Assembly: GCA_964609825.1 (NCBI GenBank)
Contig: CAZSSH010000005.1
Location: forward strand, 62,001-126,000
DNA: 64,000 bases
From: CAZSSH01 sp964609825
GTDB taxonomy: Bacteria; Verrucomicrobiota; Lentisphaeria; Victivallales; Victivallaceae
Direction: 5' to 3'
Below, piece by piece: positions 43,865 through 52,021 of the stretch; the first letter of the stretch is position 1; every line of letters starts with the position of its first letter. Below the pieces are notes generated by a model. The model did not search any database. It had not been told where the DNA came from and was given only the letters and a program-made list of their open reading frames with translations. A program made the translations under genes and the position numbers.

Positions 43865-45634
43865 TTAACCCACCAATTTTTGCAGATGCTCAACCGTGGC
43901 CTCGAAATACGCCAAGGCGGCATTGATCGGCGCCGGCTGCGAGAGATCCACGCCGGCGTCGCGCATAATGTCCAATACATCCTTGCTGTCGCCCGCTTTG
44001 AGGAAGCCCAAATAGGCTTCGCGTTTGGCCGGGTCGCCCGACAGGAGGTTTTCGGCCAACTGGATGGCGGCGGAGAGACCGGTTGCATACTTGTAAACAT
44101 AAAAATTGTAATAAAAGTGGGGGATGCGCGCCCACTCGACCTCGATCAACTGGTCGGCCTGGAGGCCGGGTCCGTAGTATTCCGCATTGAGTTGGTAATA
44201 CATTTCACTTAATAAATCGGCCGAGAGCGGGGTTCCGGCGGCGGCGGTCTCGTGAATTTTGAGCTCAAACTCGGCAAACATGGTCTGCCGGTAGATGGTG
44301 GTGCGGATTTCGTCGATCAAATGGCTCAGCAAAAAGGCCTTGAGCGTCTTGTCCTTGCAAGTACGCATCATCTCCTCAAAGAGCAAAATCTCGTTGGTGG
44401 TGCTGGCGACTTCGGCGACAAAAATGCTGTAGCTTGCGTAATGATAGTGCTGATGCTTGTGCGAGTAAAAGCTGTGCATCGAGTGCCCGAGCTCATGGGC
44501 GAGGGTAAAAACGTCGTTTAAGGTGTGGTTAAAGTTTAAGAGCATATAGGGGTAGCTGTCATAGCAGCCGCTTGAGTAAGCGCCCGAGCGTTTGCCCTTG
44601 CGCTCCGGGACGTCGGCCCAGCGCTGAGCAAAAGCGGTTTCGACATCCTTGAGATACTCTTTGCCCAGGGGATGGATGGCGGCCTTGACCATGGTGACGG
44701 CCTGATCAAAAGTATATGACTTTTTGCACTCCGGAAACAAAGGGCAGTAGAGATCGTACATGTTAATCGCGTCAAGTTTCAGCACTTTCTGACGCAAGGC
44801 GATGTATTGATGGAGCGGCCCCAGGTGGTTGCGGACGCTGGCGATCAAGTTGAGATAAACCTCCTTGGGGACATTGTCGCCGTGGAGCGACATCTCCAGT
44901 GCCGAGGGGTAGTTGCGCACTTTGGCGCTGACCACGTGGCGCTTGACCGCGCCGTCAAGGGTGGCGGCAAAGGTGTTGCGAAATTTATGGAAGGAGCCGA
45001 ACATTTTTTTGAAGGCGCGTTTGCGCACCTCGCGGTCGGCATCCTCGAGAAACGTCCGGTAGTTGCCGTGGGTGAGTTGGACAGTCTTGCCCTCATGGTT
45101 TTTGACTTTGCCCAAATCGAGATCGGCGTCGCTTAAAATCTCAAACGTTTTGTCGGGGTTGCCCAACACATCGCCAAAGTTGCCGAGGAGCTGCTCCTCT
45201 TTTTCGCTTAAGGTATGGGCGCGCTCGCGCAAGAGCTCCAATAAACTGCGTTTGTAAAAGGCCAATACGGGGGAATTAATGAGCTCGTCCATCCTTGCTT
45301 CCGGGATCGCCATGATTTCGGGGTCAAACCACGCGCTGTTGGCCGACAGCGAGGCAAACAAGCTCTCAACGCGGTTGAGGCGCGAGCGATTGGCGTTAAT
45401 GGTGGTGTCTTCATCGGACTTCAAGTGGGCGTAAACATAGACTTTTTCGCCCAAACGCTCAAACTCGTCCATGCACTCGATGGCGGCCTTGAGGGTCTCG
45501 GGCGACTCCGCGAGTTTGCCCTTAAACGCCAGAAACTTCTCGGTCATCGGCTTAATTTGGGCAAAATCACGCTCCCACTCGTCAATATTTTGATACATCG
45601 GGCTCAAGTCCCAGGTCGGCAAAGATTGTTTCAT
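43865..45634 (-). CDS. pepF: Oligoendopeptidase F (M3 family)
   Basis: A 589-residue cytosolic zinc metallopeptidase. The catalytic motif is HELGHSMH (in 'DVFTLAHELGHSMHSFYSHKH'), with the third ligand Glu about 25 residues on ('ASTTNEILLFEEMM'). The N-terminal 'WDLSPMYQNIDEWERDFAQI' and the C-terminal 'IPHFYYNFYVYKYATGLSAAIQLAENLL' are PepF blocks. It cleaves short peptides. It is the first gene of the pepF-tgt pair. Confidence 0.95.
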   Translation of the reverse strand: MKQSLPTWDLSPMYQNIDEWERDFAQIKPMTEKFLAFKGKLAESPETLKAAIECMDEFERLGEKVYVYAHLKSDEDTTINANRSRLNRVESLFASLSANSAWFDPEIMAIPEARMDELINSPVLAFYKRSLLELLRERAHTLSEKEEQLLGNFGDVLGNPDKTFEILSDADLDLGKVKNHEGKTVQLTHGNYRTFLEDADREVRKRAFKKMFGSFHKFRNTFAATLDGAVKRHVVSAKVRNYPSALEMSLHGDNVPKEVYLNLIASVRNHLGPLHQYIALRQKVLKLDAINMYDLYCPLFPECKKSYTFDQAVTMVKAAIHPLGKEYLKDVETAFAQRWADVPERKGKRSGAYSSGCYDSYPYMLLNFNHTLNDVFTLAHELGHSMHSFYSHKHQHYHYASYSIFVAEVASTTNEILLFEEMMRTCKDKTLKAFLLSHLIDEIRTTIYRQTMFAEFELKIHETAAAGTPLSADLLSEMYYQLNAEYYGPGLQADQLIEVEWARIPHFYYNFYVYKYATGLSAAIQLAENLLSGDPAKREAYLGFLKAGDSKDVLDIMRDAGVDLSQPAPINAALAYFEATVEHLQKLVG

Positions 45635-45754
45635 AAGATATCTCCACGGTGCTTTTTGTATAATGTATCACCGCCGTCCGGGTTTTGCAAAAAAAAATGC
45701 GCGATTTTGCGGGATAAGGCAATTCGCGCGGCAATGCCTACTTACCAAACCAAA

Positions 45755-45984
45755 CCACATAACAATGTCTACTCGCACGTATAGCGCGGTTAGCGCCGCG
45801 AGCGCATGTGAGGGCATTGCCGCTTGCGAAGCACCGGCAACGACGGCGAGAAATCGCCGAAGCCGAACGTAGTCGAGCGAAGGCTCCACCGCCATAGCGG
45901 GCGCGCAGCCGTCCGCGATGAGGTGGCGTGACGGGGCAGCGCAGCATGCCCCGGCCGGCTAACAGGTGAAGTCTGTAGCGTTGC
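45755..45984 (+). repeat. Left arm of a 230-bp inverted repeat
   Basis: Starts CCACATAACAATGTCTACTC and ends GAAGTCTGTAGCGTTGC. It matches the reverse complement of 46265-46494 base for base with about 15 mismatches and no gaps, that is about 93%. The arm itself is full of short GC-rich palindromes. Translated reading frames here are shared by both arms but have no start signals, so I do not call genes. Confidence 0.9.
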
Positions 45985-46130
45985 AAGTAGTCTAAGCATT
46001 GTCGTGCCAAAGCATTAAACCCCAGTCACCTTTAACACCAAGGCCATGTATAGATAACTCCTTACGCGTTGAATATGAGGCGATAGAGATAGACAACGCA
46101 ACAAAGACAAGAAAAGGTTTTAATACCACT

Positions 46131-46218
46131 GGCACTGACTCGCCCGAGTGAGGAGTGACAAGATTTAGCCGATAGAGCATAACAAGAGGGGATTGGCTCG
46201 GGAGGAAAAGACCGGCGA
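46131..46218 (+). repeat. Repeat unit A, copy 2, in the centre of the inverted repeat
   Basis: Begins GGCACTGACTCGCCC and ends GACCGGCGA like copy 1 at 10535-10621. It sits within the 280-base spacer (45985-46264) between the arms. The rest of the spacer shows nothing I recognise. Confidence 0.7.
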
Positions 46219-46264
46219 CCTCACGTTTAGGTGGCCGCTGGTACAGATCATGTCTGGCGGCCAC

Positions 46265-46494
46265 GCAACGCTACAGACTTCCGCCCGTAACCGGCCGGGG
46301 CATGCTGCGCTGCCCCGTCACGCCACCTCAACGCGGACGGCTTCGCGTCCGCTATGCCGGTGGGGGCTTCGCTCGACTCCGTTCGGCTTCGGCGATTTCT
46401 CGCCGTCGTTGCCGTTGCTTCGCAAGCGGCAATGCCCTCACATGCGCTCGCGGCGCTAACCGCGCTATACGTGCGAGTAGACATCGTTATGTGG
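46265..46494 (-). repeat. Right arm of the 230-bp inverted repeat
   Basis: Reverse complement of 45755-45984 with about 15 differences, most of them clustered near the inner end. With the left arm and spacer it makes a 740-base unit between pepF and the aldolase gene. Confidence 0.9.
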
Positions 46495-46590
46495 ATTGGC
46501 ATTGTGAGAAGACTTTTGTTATGCGGACGGCCTCGCGGCGCTAACCCGCGCTATTAATTCGAGAGGAGACGTTGTTATATGGCTGATAAC
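46446..46590 (+). repeat. Repeat unit B, copy 3
   Basis: Contains two related blocks in tandem: 'CTCGCGGCGCTAACCGCGCT...CGAGTAGAC', 'TTGTGAGAAGAC', 'GCGGACGGCCTCGCGGCGCT' and 'CGAGAGGAGACGTTGTTAT'. It overlaps the right arm, so the arms of the inverted repeat are built from unit B material. A CGCGCGG/CCGCGCG hairpin at 46593-46616 follows, next to the aldolase stop. Confidence 0.65.
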
Positions 46591-46626
46591 GTCGCGCGGT
46601 TTGGGGGTGCCGCGCGGACGATGTTG

Positions 46627-47232
46627 TTAGATATTTTTCAGCAGCAACTCGATATCAACGCTGAGCTGCTCCAAGGTTTTACCGGGCTTGTAGATGGCGC
46701 TCCCGATGCCGACGCCGGGGCAGACTTTGAGGAAGTCGCCGATGTTGTTGGCATCGACGCCGCCCACTGCCAGGATCGGTTTGGCGATCACCGCTTTTAA
46801 GTCCTTGATAAAGCCGACGCCCAAGGGCCCGGCCGGGAAGAGTTTCAAATAATCCGCCCCTGCCGCCATGGCTGCAAAGGCTTCACTCGGCGTAAAAAAG
46901 CCGGGGATCGAGATCAAGCCTTGCTGTTTGGTTGCTTTGATCACCGCCGGGTCGGTGTTGGGGGAGATGATGAATTCCCCGCCCGCGGCTTTGACGGCGG
47001 CGACTTGCGCGACCTCCGTCACCGTGCCTGCGCCGACCTTTTGGCGGCCCTGACAATGCTTGGCGGCAATCGCGATCGACTCCAAGGCATTGGGGGTATT
47101 TAACGTAATTTCCAAAAGCTTGATGTTTTTGGCATACAAAACATCGCAGACATTAATCACTTCCGCCGGGGTGATGCCGCGCAAAATGGCGATGACCGGT
47201 GTTTCTTTCATGGTTTCGGCAAAATTCATCAT
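46627..47232 (-). CDS. 2-dehydro-3-deoxy-phosphogluconate/galactonate-type aldolase
   Basis: A 201-residue class I aldolase of the KDPG/KDPGal/KHG family. 'PVIAILRGITPAEV' starts the barrel, 'EITLNTPNALESI' carries the catalytic Glu, 'VGAGTVTEV' and 'FIISPNTDP' bind phosphate and substrate, and 'YLKLFPAGPLG' holds the Schiff-base Lys. It splits a 2-keto-3-deoxy-6-phospho sugar acid to pyruvate and glyceraldehyde-3-phosphate. AAGGAG precedes the tandem ATGs at 47232/47229. It is 12 bases after the sugar kinase gene, which supplies its likely substrate. Gluco or galacto preference cannot be read. Confidence 0.92.
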   Translation of the reverse strand: MMNFAETMKETPVIAILRGITPAEVINVCDVLYAKNIKLLEITLNTPNALESIAIAAKHCQGRQKVGAGTVTEVAQVAAVKAAGGEFIISPNTDPAVIKATKQQGLISIPGFFTPSEAFAAMAAGADYLKLFPAGPLGVGFIKDLKAVIAKPILAVGGVDANNIGDFLKVCPGVGIGSAIYKPGKTLEQLSVDIELLLKNI

Positions 47233-47244
47233 AACTCTCCTTAA

Positions 47245-48345
47245 TTAGCGTTTGACCCGGCCGCCGGTATTGCCCTTGACGAGGGAAACGACTTCGTCAA
47301 AGTTGGTGTAATTGTAGTCGCCCGACACGGTATGCTTGAGCGCGCTGGCCGCCACCGCAAATTTGATAGCCTGCTCCGGTTGCGCATAATCGGCGTGATT
47401 GAGGGCAAAAATCAGCCCTGCGCAAAACGAGTCGCCGCCGCCGAAACGGTCTACAATGTCGGTGATTTCATAAGGCTGATACTTACCCTGACCGTTAAGC
47501 GGGGCGAAATGCGCTTGTTTCTTTGCCGTGTCGTAGAGCATGCCGCCCCAGTTGTTGTGGTCGGCGGAGATGCTCTCCCGTAACGTGGTCGCAATGAGTT
47601 TGGCGCGGGGGAATTTGGCCGCCAGCGCCGCCGCGACCGTGATATACCCCTCGATATTAAGCTTGCCCTCATCCAGAGAGCTGCCGGGTGCGTGGATGCC
47701 GAAGACGTCGGAGGCGTCCTCCTCGTTGCCGATGATGATGTCGGCAAATTGCAATATTTGGGTCATGCACTCGTTGGCGAGCGCGTTTTTGGCGGTGCCG
47801 GGCCGCCAGTTCCACAATTTTTTGCGGTAATTGAGGTCAACGGAGACGGTGATGTTTTGCGCCGCAGCGGCTTGAGCGAGGGCGAGGGTAGTTAAGTATG
47901 CGTTTTCGCTCAACGAGGGGGTGATGCCGGTGAGGTGGAGGTGTTTCACATTTTGCAGCATTGCCGCAAAATCGTAGTCGGCGGGGGCCAAGAGTGAAAT
48001 CGTGGAGTTGTCCCGGTCGTAAATCACGTTGCTCCCGCGCATATTGGAGCCGTGCTCGGCAAAGTAGACGCCCATGCGCCCCTGTTTGGCGTATTTGATC
48101 TTGGCCGTATCGCAGCCGAGGCCGGTCAACTGGGCGGCAAAGGCGCGCGACACCGGGTGATCGGGGAGGGCGGTCAAATAACAGCTCGGGTGGCCCAAAA
48201 TGGCAATCGAGGCGCAAAAATTGGCCTCGCCGCCGCCAAAGGTGGCTTCTAACGAGCCGGGCAGACTTTGGGCAAACCGTTTTTTCCCGGGCGGACAGAG
48301 CCGCAACATCACTTCGCCGAAACCGGCAATGGATCCATTTTTCAT
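47245..48345 (-). CDS. PfkB-family sugar kinase (2-dehydro-3-deoxygluconokinase type)
   Basis: A 366-residue ribokinase-fold enzyme. 'FGEVMLRLCPPGKKRFAQSLPGSLEATFGGGEANFCASIAILG' is the N-terminal PfkB signature with the KDG-kinase-like 'GEVMLRL'. 'GITPSLSENA' is the substrate lid region. The anion hole and base are in 'DIVDRFGGGDSFCAGLIFAL' (G-G-G-D). It would phosphorylate 2-keto-3-deoxygluconate or -galactonate at O6, feeding the aldolase 12 bases downstream. The promoter region, shared with a divergent IclR regulator, holds a perfect palindrome. Confidence 0.9.
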   Translation of the reverse strand: MKNGSIAGFGEVMLRLCPPGKKRFAQSLPGSLEATFGGGEANFCASIAILGHPSCYLTALPDHPVSRAFAAQLTGLGCDTAKIKYAKQGRMGVYFAEHGSNMRGSNVIYDRDNSTISLLAPADYDFAAMLQNVKHLHLTGITPSLSENAYLTTLALAQAAAAQNITVSVDLNYRKKLWNWRPGTAKNALANECMTQILQFADIIIGNEEDASDVFGIHAPGSSLDEGKLNIEGYITVAAALAAKFPRAKLIATTLRESISADHNNWGGMLYDTAKKQAHFAPLNGQGKYQPYEITDIVDRFGGGDSFCAGLIFALNHADYAQPEQAIKFAVAASALKHTVSGDYNYTNFDEVVSLVKGNTGGRVKR

Positions 48346-48372
48346 AAAAAAAACTCCTATTTTCTTACATTG

Positions 48373-48388
48373 TGAGATTGTAATCTCA
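48373..48388. promoter_or_regulatory. Perfect palindrome, probable IclR operator
   Basis: TGAGATT (48373-48379), gt, AATCTCA (48382-48388): 7-bp half-sites with no mismatch, centred between the divergent kinase and IclR genes. A plausible iclR promoter, TTGTAA (48379-48384) with TATTAA (48402-48407) at 17 bases, overlaps it on the plus strand, and TACAAT on the minus strand (48377-48382) could be the kinase -10 box. Binding would affect both genes. Confidence 0.78.
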
Positions 48389-48432
48389 TAAAATTAATAT
48401 ATATTAACAACAAACACTTTGCAAGGGAGCCA

Positions 48433-49185
48433 ATGATGAAAAACGGGGAAAAAAGTTTTCATAAAATATTTGAGCTGATTGAGACCATCGGGCGTTACCG
48501 CCACGGGATCAAAGCCAAGGAGTTGAGTGACGAGGTGCAAATGCCCCTGAGCACGGTTTTTCGCATGCTCAAGTTTTTGGTCGGGCGCAATTATTTATGC
48601 GTCCGCGACAATCGCTATTGTTTGGGCAATGCATTGGTGCGGCTGGGGGAGGCGGCGTATCAGCAAAATTCACTCGCCAAGCTTGCCCACCCGATCTTGG
48701 AGGAGCTCTCCGACCGGACGCTTGAAACCGTGCATCTGGCCGAGCTCAAAAACAATATGGTCTTTTATATTGACAAAGTCGAGGGGGCGCGCTCGGTGCG
48801 GATGGCCTCAATGATCGGCAAGCAAAACCCGCTGTATTGTACCGGAGTCGGTAAGGCATTGTTGGCCTTTTTGCCCGAAAGTGAGCGGCAATCGGCGATG
48901 GCGGACATCGAGTTCGCCCTCTTTACTCCGAGTACCGTCAAAAATTTGACCGAGCTCAAAAAGCAGCTGGCGGAGATCCGCGAAACCGGGGTGGCGATCG
49001 ATGACTGCGAGCATGAGCCGGGGGTCTTTTGCATCGCCTCGGCAGTGTTTAACAGCGAGCATAAACCGGTGGCGGCGGTGAGTATCTCGGGGGCGGAGGC
49101 GTTTTTAAAAGCGCGTCAGCAAGAGTTCACTGTCTATGTCAAAGACGCGGCGGCGGCAATCAGCCGCTTGCTCGCCGGGAGGTAA
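48433..49185 (+). CDS. IclR-family transcriptional regulator
   Basis: A 250-residue regulator. The N-terminal winged helix is 'GIKAKELSDEVQMPLSTVFRMLKFL' and the C-terminal effector domain has 'TLETVHLAELKNNMVFYIDKVEGA', 'NPLYCTGVGKALLAFLP', 'GVAIDDCEHEPGVFCIASAVF' and 'AVSISG'. This is the KdgR/IclR type that senses small acids such as 2-keto-3-deoxygluconate, fitting the divergent kinase and aldolase genes. ATG codons at 48433 and 48436 both follow AAGGGAG; the second has better spacing. An AraC gene follows five bases downstream. Confidence 0.92.
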   Translation: MMKNGEKSFHKIFELIETIGRYRHGIKAKELSDEVQMPLSTVFRMLKFLVGRNYLCVRDNRYCLGNALVRLGEAAYQQNSLAKLAHPILEELSDRTLETVHLAELKNNMVFYIDKVEGARSVRMASMIGKQNPLYCTGVGKALLAFLPESERQSAMADIEFALFTPSTVKNLTELKKQLAEIRETGVAIDDCEHEPGVFCIASAVFNSEHKPVAAVSISGAEAFLKARQQEFTVYVKDAAAAISRLLAGR

Positions 49186-49189
49186 GATT

Positions 49190-50038
49190 ATGGAGCCGCA
49201 GGTCATCAGTCGCAATTATGAGGAGGACGATTTTAAGAAACAGCCCTTCAGCGCCAAATTTGACTTTTTTCATCAGGGAAAACCGGTGTCGGTGCGCTTG
49301 GAAGTGTTTCACTTTGGTTGCGATGTGCGTCAAACGATTCAGCACTTTGTCCACCCGTCGCCGCCCTTTTGCCGGATGTTTTGCTTTATGCCGGGGCCGA
49401 CCGGCGAGATTAAAATGGACGGCGCGGTGCACCGGTTTGCCGCCGGAACCGTTTATATCCTGAATGCAGAGCATCCGTTTGAGGTAACGTATGAAAAAGA
49501 CTCCTGTCTTATTTTTGCACATTTTAAGTTGAGCGACATTGCCAACTCTCCGGTCTTTGCCGGGCGTCCCGGGCTGATTGCCTTTGGCGATGCGGCTTTG
49601 GCCGCGTGTCTGCGGCAAAGTTTCGCTGTCAACGATCGCTTTTTGGCCGGGAGTGCCATTGCGTATGTGATTAACCACGGGCTTGACCGCGAACTCGACC
49701 AACTGGCTGCGCGTCATGATTTGTATTTGAGCTTTGCTCCGATGCTGGAGCTCATTGACCGCTCTCCGGCCGGTGCGCCGCGGGTTTCCGAGCTCGCCGA
49801 GGCGATGGGGATGTCGGCCAATCATCTCTCCAAATACTTTAAGCGCCGGACCGGCAAAGCGCTCAAACAATACTTGCAGGAGCGCTATCTCCAAAAAGCG
49901 GCGGAGCTGTTGCTGCACACTGATTTAAGCATCGGTGAAATCGCCGCCGCGCTTGGCCACGAGGATGTGCATTATTTTTATCATGCGTTTAAAAAATTGA
50001 CCGGGTTGTCACCCGGGAAATATCGTGAAATTCACTAG
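49190..50038 (+). CDS. AraC-family transcriptional regulator
   Basis: A 282-residue regulator with an N-terminal cupin-like sensor ('RFAAGTVYILNAEHPFEVTY') and C-terminal double HTH ('RVSELAEAMGMSANHLSKYFKRRTGKALKQY' and 'SIGEIAAALGHEDVHYFYHAFKKLTGLSPGKYR'). The ATG at 49190 is chosen because GGGAGG lies just upstream, over the iclR stop; a longer frame would overlap iclR by 50 bases. It is followed by a 100-base gap containing the promoter and palindrome of the GH32-kinase gene, its probable target. Confidence 0.92.
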   Translation: MEPQVISRNYEEDDFKKQPFSAKFDFFHQGKPVSVRLEVFHFGCDVRQTIQHFVHPSPPFCRMFCFMPGPTGEIKMDGAVHRFAAGTVYILNAEHPFEVTYEKDSCLIFAHFKLSDIANSPVFAGRPGLIAFGDAALAACLRQSFAVNDRFLAGSAIAYVINHGLDRELDQLAARHDLYLSFAPMLELIDRSPAGAPRVSELAEAMGMSANHLSKYFKRRTGKALKQYLQERYLQKAAELLLHTDLSIGEIAAALGHEDVHYFYHAFKKLTGLSPGKYREIH

Positions 50039-50077
50039 TTTGTCATATAATCGCACTTTTTTTGCTTTTTATTGCAG

Positions 50078-50105
50078 TTGTTTTAAAAATAAAACAAGTT
50101 ATATT
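50078..50105 (+). promoter_or_regulatory. Promoter with palindromic operator for the GH32-kinase gene
   Basis: TTGTTT (50078-50083) and TATATT (50100-50105) are 16 bases apart. The spacer region carries a perfect inverted repeat, TTGTTTTA (50078-50085) and TAAAACAA (50090-50097) around AAAA. Confidence 0.6.
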
Positions 50106-50138
50106 ACAAACTAACGCAATATCAAAGGGATTATTTAT

Positions 50139-51956
50139 ATGGCAAACCAAATCATGCAACGGCCGCGTTATCACTTTACCGCTCAACGGGGCTGGATCAA
50201 CGACCCCAACGGGCTGTTTTTTGACGGCAAACATTATCAACTTTATTTTCAGCACAACCCGGCCGATACCGGTTGGGACAATATGCACTGGGGACATGCG
50301 GTTTCGGAGGATTTGCTCCACTGGCGTGAGCTCCCTTTGGCATTGGTCCCCAAAAGTCCCGACGATCTTTGTTTCTCCGGGAGCGCTTTCCTTGACCGCA
50401 ACAATGTTTCCGGCCTCGGCCGCGACGGCATTGCTCCCGTGTTGGCTTATTTTACCAGCACCGGGCGCGGCGAGTGTCTGGTATCCAGCCTTGACGGCGG
50501 CGTCACTTTTACGGAATACTCCGGCAACCCGGTCGTTAGCCACGCAGGCCGTGACCCCAAGGTGATTGCCGACCCGGCGGGCGACGGCTTTTTGATGGCG
50601 GTTTATGAGGAGGTTAATTTCATCGCCTTTTACCGCTCGCACAATTTGCGTGACTGGACGTTTTTAAGCAAAATTCACGGCTTTTACGAGTGCCCCGAGT
50701 TTTTTCAACTCAACGGACGCTGGGTATTGCTAGCGGCGGACGGCACTTACAGCGTCGGCGACTTTGACGGAGTCAATTTTATCCCGCAAACGTTGACCCG
50801 TAAATTTCTCGCGGGCGATCTCTATGCCGGGCAGAGTTTTAACCACCTTGACCGCCGGGTCATGCTCTTTTGGCTGCGCGATCAGGGATTGTTTCGTCAC
50901 CTAGGTTTTAATCAGCAATTATCGATCCCGGTTGAATTGCGTTTGGAAAACAACGTCCTTAAGACCGCTTCTGCGGTTGAAGTTCCGGGCATGTTTGCCG
51001 TCAAGTACACGGGTCGCTTGAATATTGCCGGTAAAGCCTTTGAGTTAAAGGGCAATAATCAGATAATCATCGATACCGGCTCGGTGGAAGTCTTTGTCAA
51101 TGACGGCGAAACCTTTTGCGGTGTCTCGACGGCGGTCCCGCGTGCCAACGTGTTGTGTTTTGGCGAAGTATTGTTTGACTGTTTCTCCGATTACCGCAAA
51201 CTGGCCGGAGCCCCGCTCAACCTCGCCCGCACCATTCAAACATTGGGCGGCGGGAGCGCGATGCTGAGTGCGGTCGGTGACGACGAACTCGGCCGCGAAG
51301 CATTGGCGGAGTTGGGAAATGAGCTTGCCAAATATGTTTCGGTCAATACTTACCCGACCGGAGTTGCCGAAATTACGCTTGATGAACACAAAGTCCCCGC
51401 TTTTGTCCTCGCGGCGGACACGGCATATGATCACATTGCCGAACCGGAAAATTTTGACGGCGACTGGGATGCCGTCGCCTTTGGCACCTTGGCACAGCGT
51501 AATTTGAGCAATCTCCAAACACTGCAACGTTTGCGGCAAAAGACCGCCGCCAAATTTTTCTGCGATCTCAATTTACGCCAACCCTTTTGGACGCCGGAGA
51601 TCGTCGATTTGTCACTCAACTTGGCCGATTGTTTGAAATTGAGCGCCGACGAAAAAATTGAAGTGGCCAAGCTGTATCAACTTTCTGTCAACAATGAGGA
51701 GTTTTGCCCCCCTCTGGCGCAGAAATTTAGCCTGCAAGTCATCCTGATTACCGAGGGGCCGGAGGGCGGCTTTGCCTGGACGGCGGCGGAGCAACTGCGT
51801 TTTGCCGCTCCCGAGGTGGCGCATGTGGTCAATACCGTCGGCGCGGGCGATGCCTTTGCGTCCGGATTTTTGTACCATTGGTTGATCGGCTCGTCGCTTG
51901 CCATCGCTTGCGCCGCCGGGTGTGCATGCGCCGCCAGAGTGCTGAAAGGGTTATAA
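50139..51956 (+). CDS. GH32 beta-fructosidase fused to a PfkB-family fructokinase
   Basis: A 605-residue single chain with no signal peptide, so cytosolic. Residues 8-330 are GH32: nucleophile D22 in WINDPNG (21-25 is NDPNG), stabiliser in RDP (138-140), and acid/base E184 in ECPEFF. A shortened C-terminal strand pair (IIIDTGSVEVFVNDGE) is what remains of the usual beta sandwich. From about residue 337 the chain is a PfkB kinase: 'VLCFGEVLFDCFSD', GAPLNLA (357-363), 'SAVGDDELGREAL', and 'NTVGAGDAFASGF' with the catalytic Asp near 571. The fused enzyme would split sucrose, sucrose-like sugars or short fructans and phosphorylate the fructose released. The reading frame is continuous, with no sign of a join error in composition. 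Usually these are two separate proteins (scrB/sacA and scrK). Confidence 0.9.
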   Translation: MANQIMQRPRYHFTAQRGWINDPNGLFFDGKHYQLYFQHNPADTGWDNMHWGHAVSEDLLHWRELPLALVPKSPDDLCFSGSAFLDRNNVSGLGRDGIAPVLAYFTSTGRGECLVSSLDGGVTFTEYSGNPVVSHAGRDPKVIADPAGDGFLMAVYEEVNFIAFYRSHNLRDWTFLSKIHGFYECPEFFQLNGRWVLLAADGTYSVGDFDGVNFIPQTLTRKFLAGDLYAGQSFNHLDRRVMLFWLRDQGLFRHLGFNQQLSIPVELRLENNVLKTASAVEVPGMFAVKYTGRLNIAGKAFELKGNNQIIIDTGSVEVFVNDGETFCGVSTAVPRANVLCFGEVLFDCFSDYRKLAGAPLNLARTIQTLGGGSAMLSAVGDDELGREALAELGNELAKYVSVNTYPTGVAEITLDEHKVPAFVLAADTAYDHIAEPENFDGDWDAVAFGTLAQRNLSNLQTLQRLRQKTAAKFFCDLNLRQPFWTPEIVDLSLNLADCLKLSADEKIEVAKLYQLSVNNEEFCPPLAQKFSLQVILITEGPEGGFAWTAAEQLRFAAPEVAHVVNTVGAGDAFASGFLYHWLIGSSLAIACAAGCACAARVLKGL

Positions 51957-52021
51957 ATATTGCCGTCCTTCTTGCTTTTGCGGGATTTCAGATTATATTA
52001 TCCCAAAAGCACGGAGGCGCG

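Noticed and set aside
45668..46557. Overlapping frames in both arms of the inverted repeat (segments like LRRFLAVVA)
   Set aside because: They are the same repeat read from both sides, have no start signals and are crossed by repeat unit boundaries; treated as non-coding.
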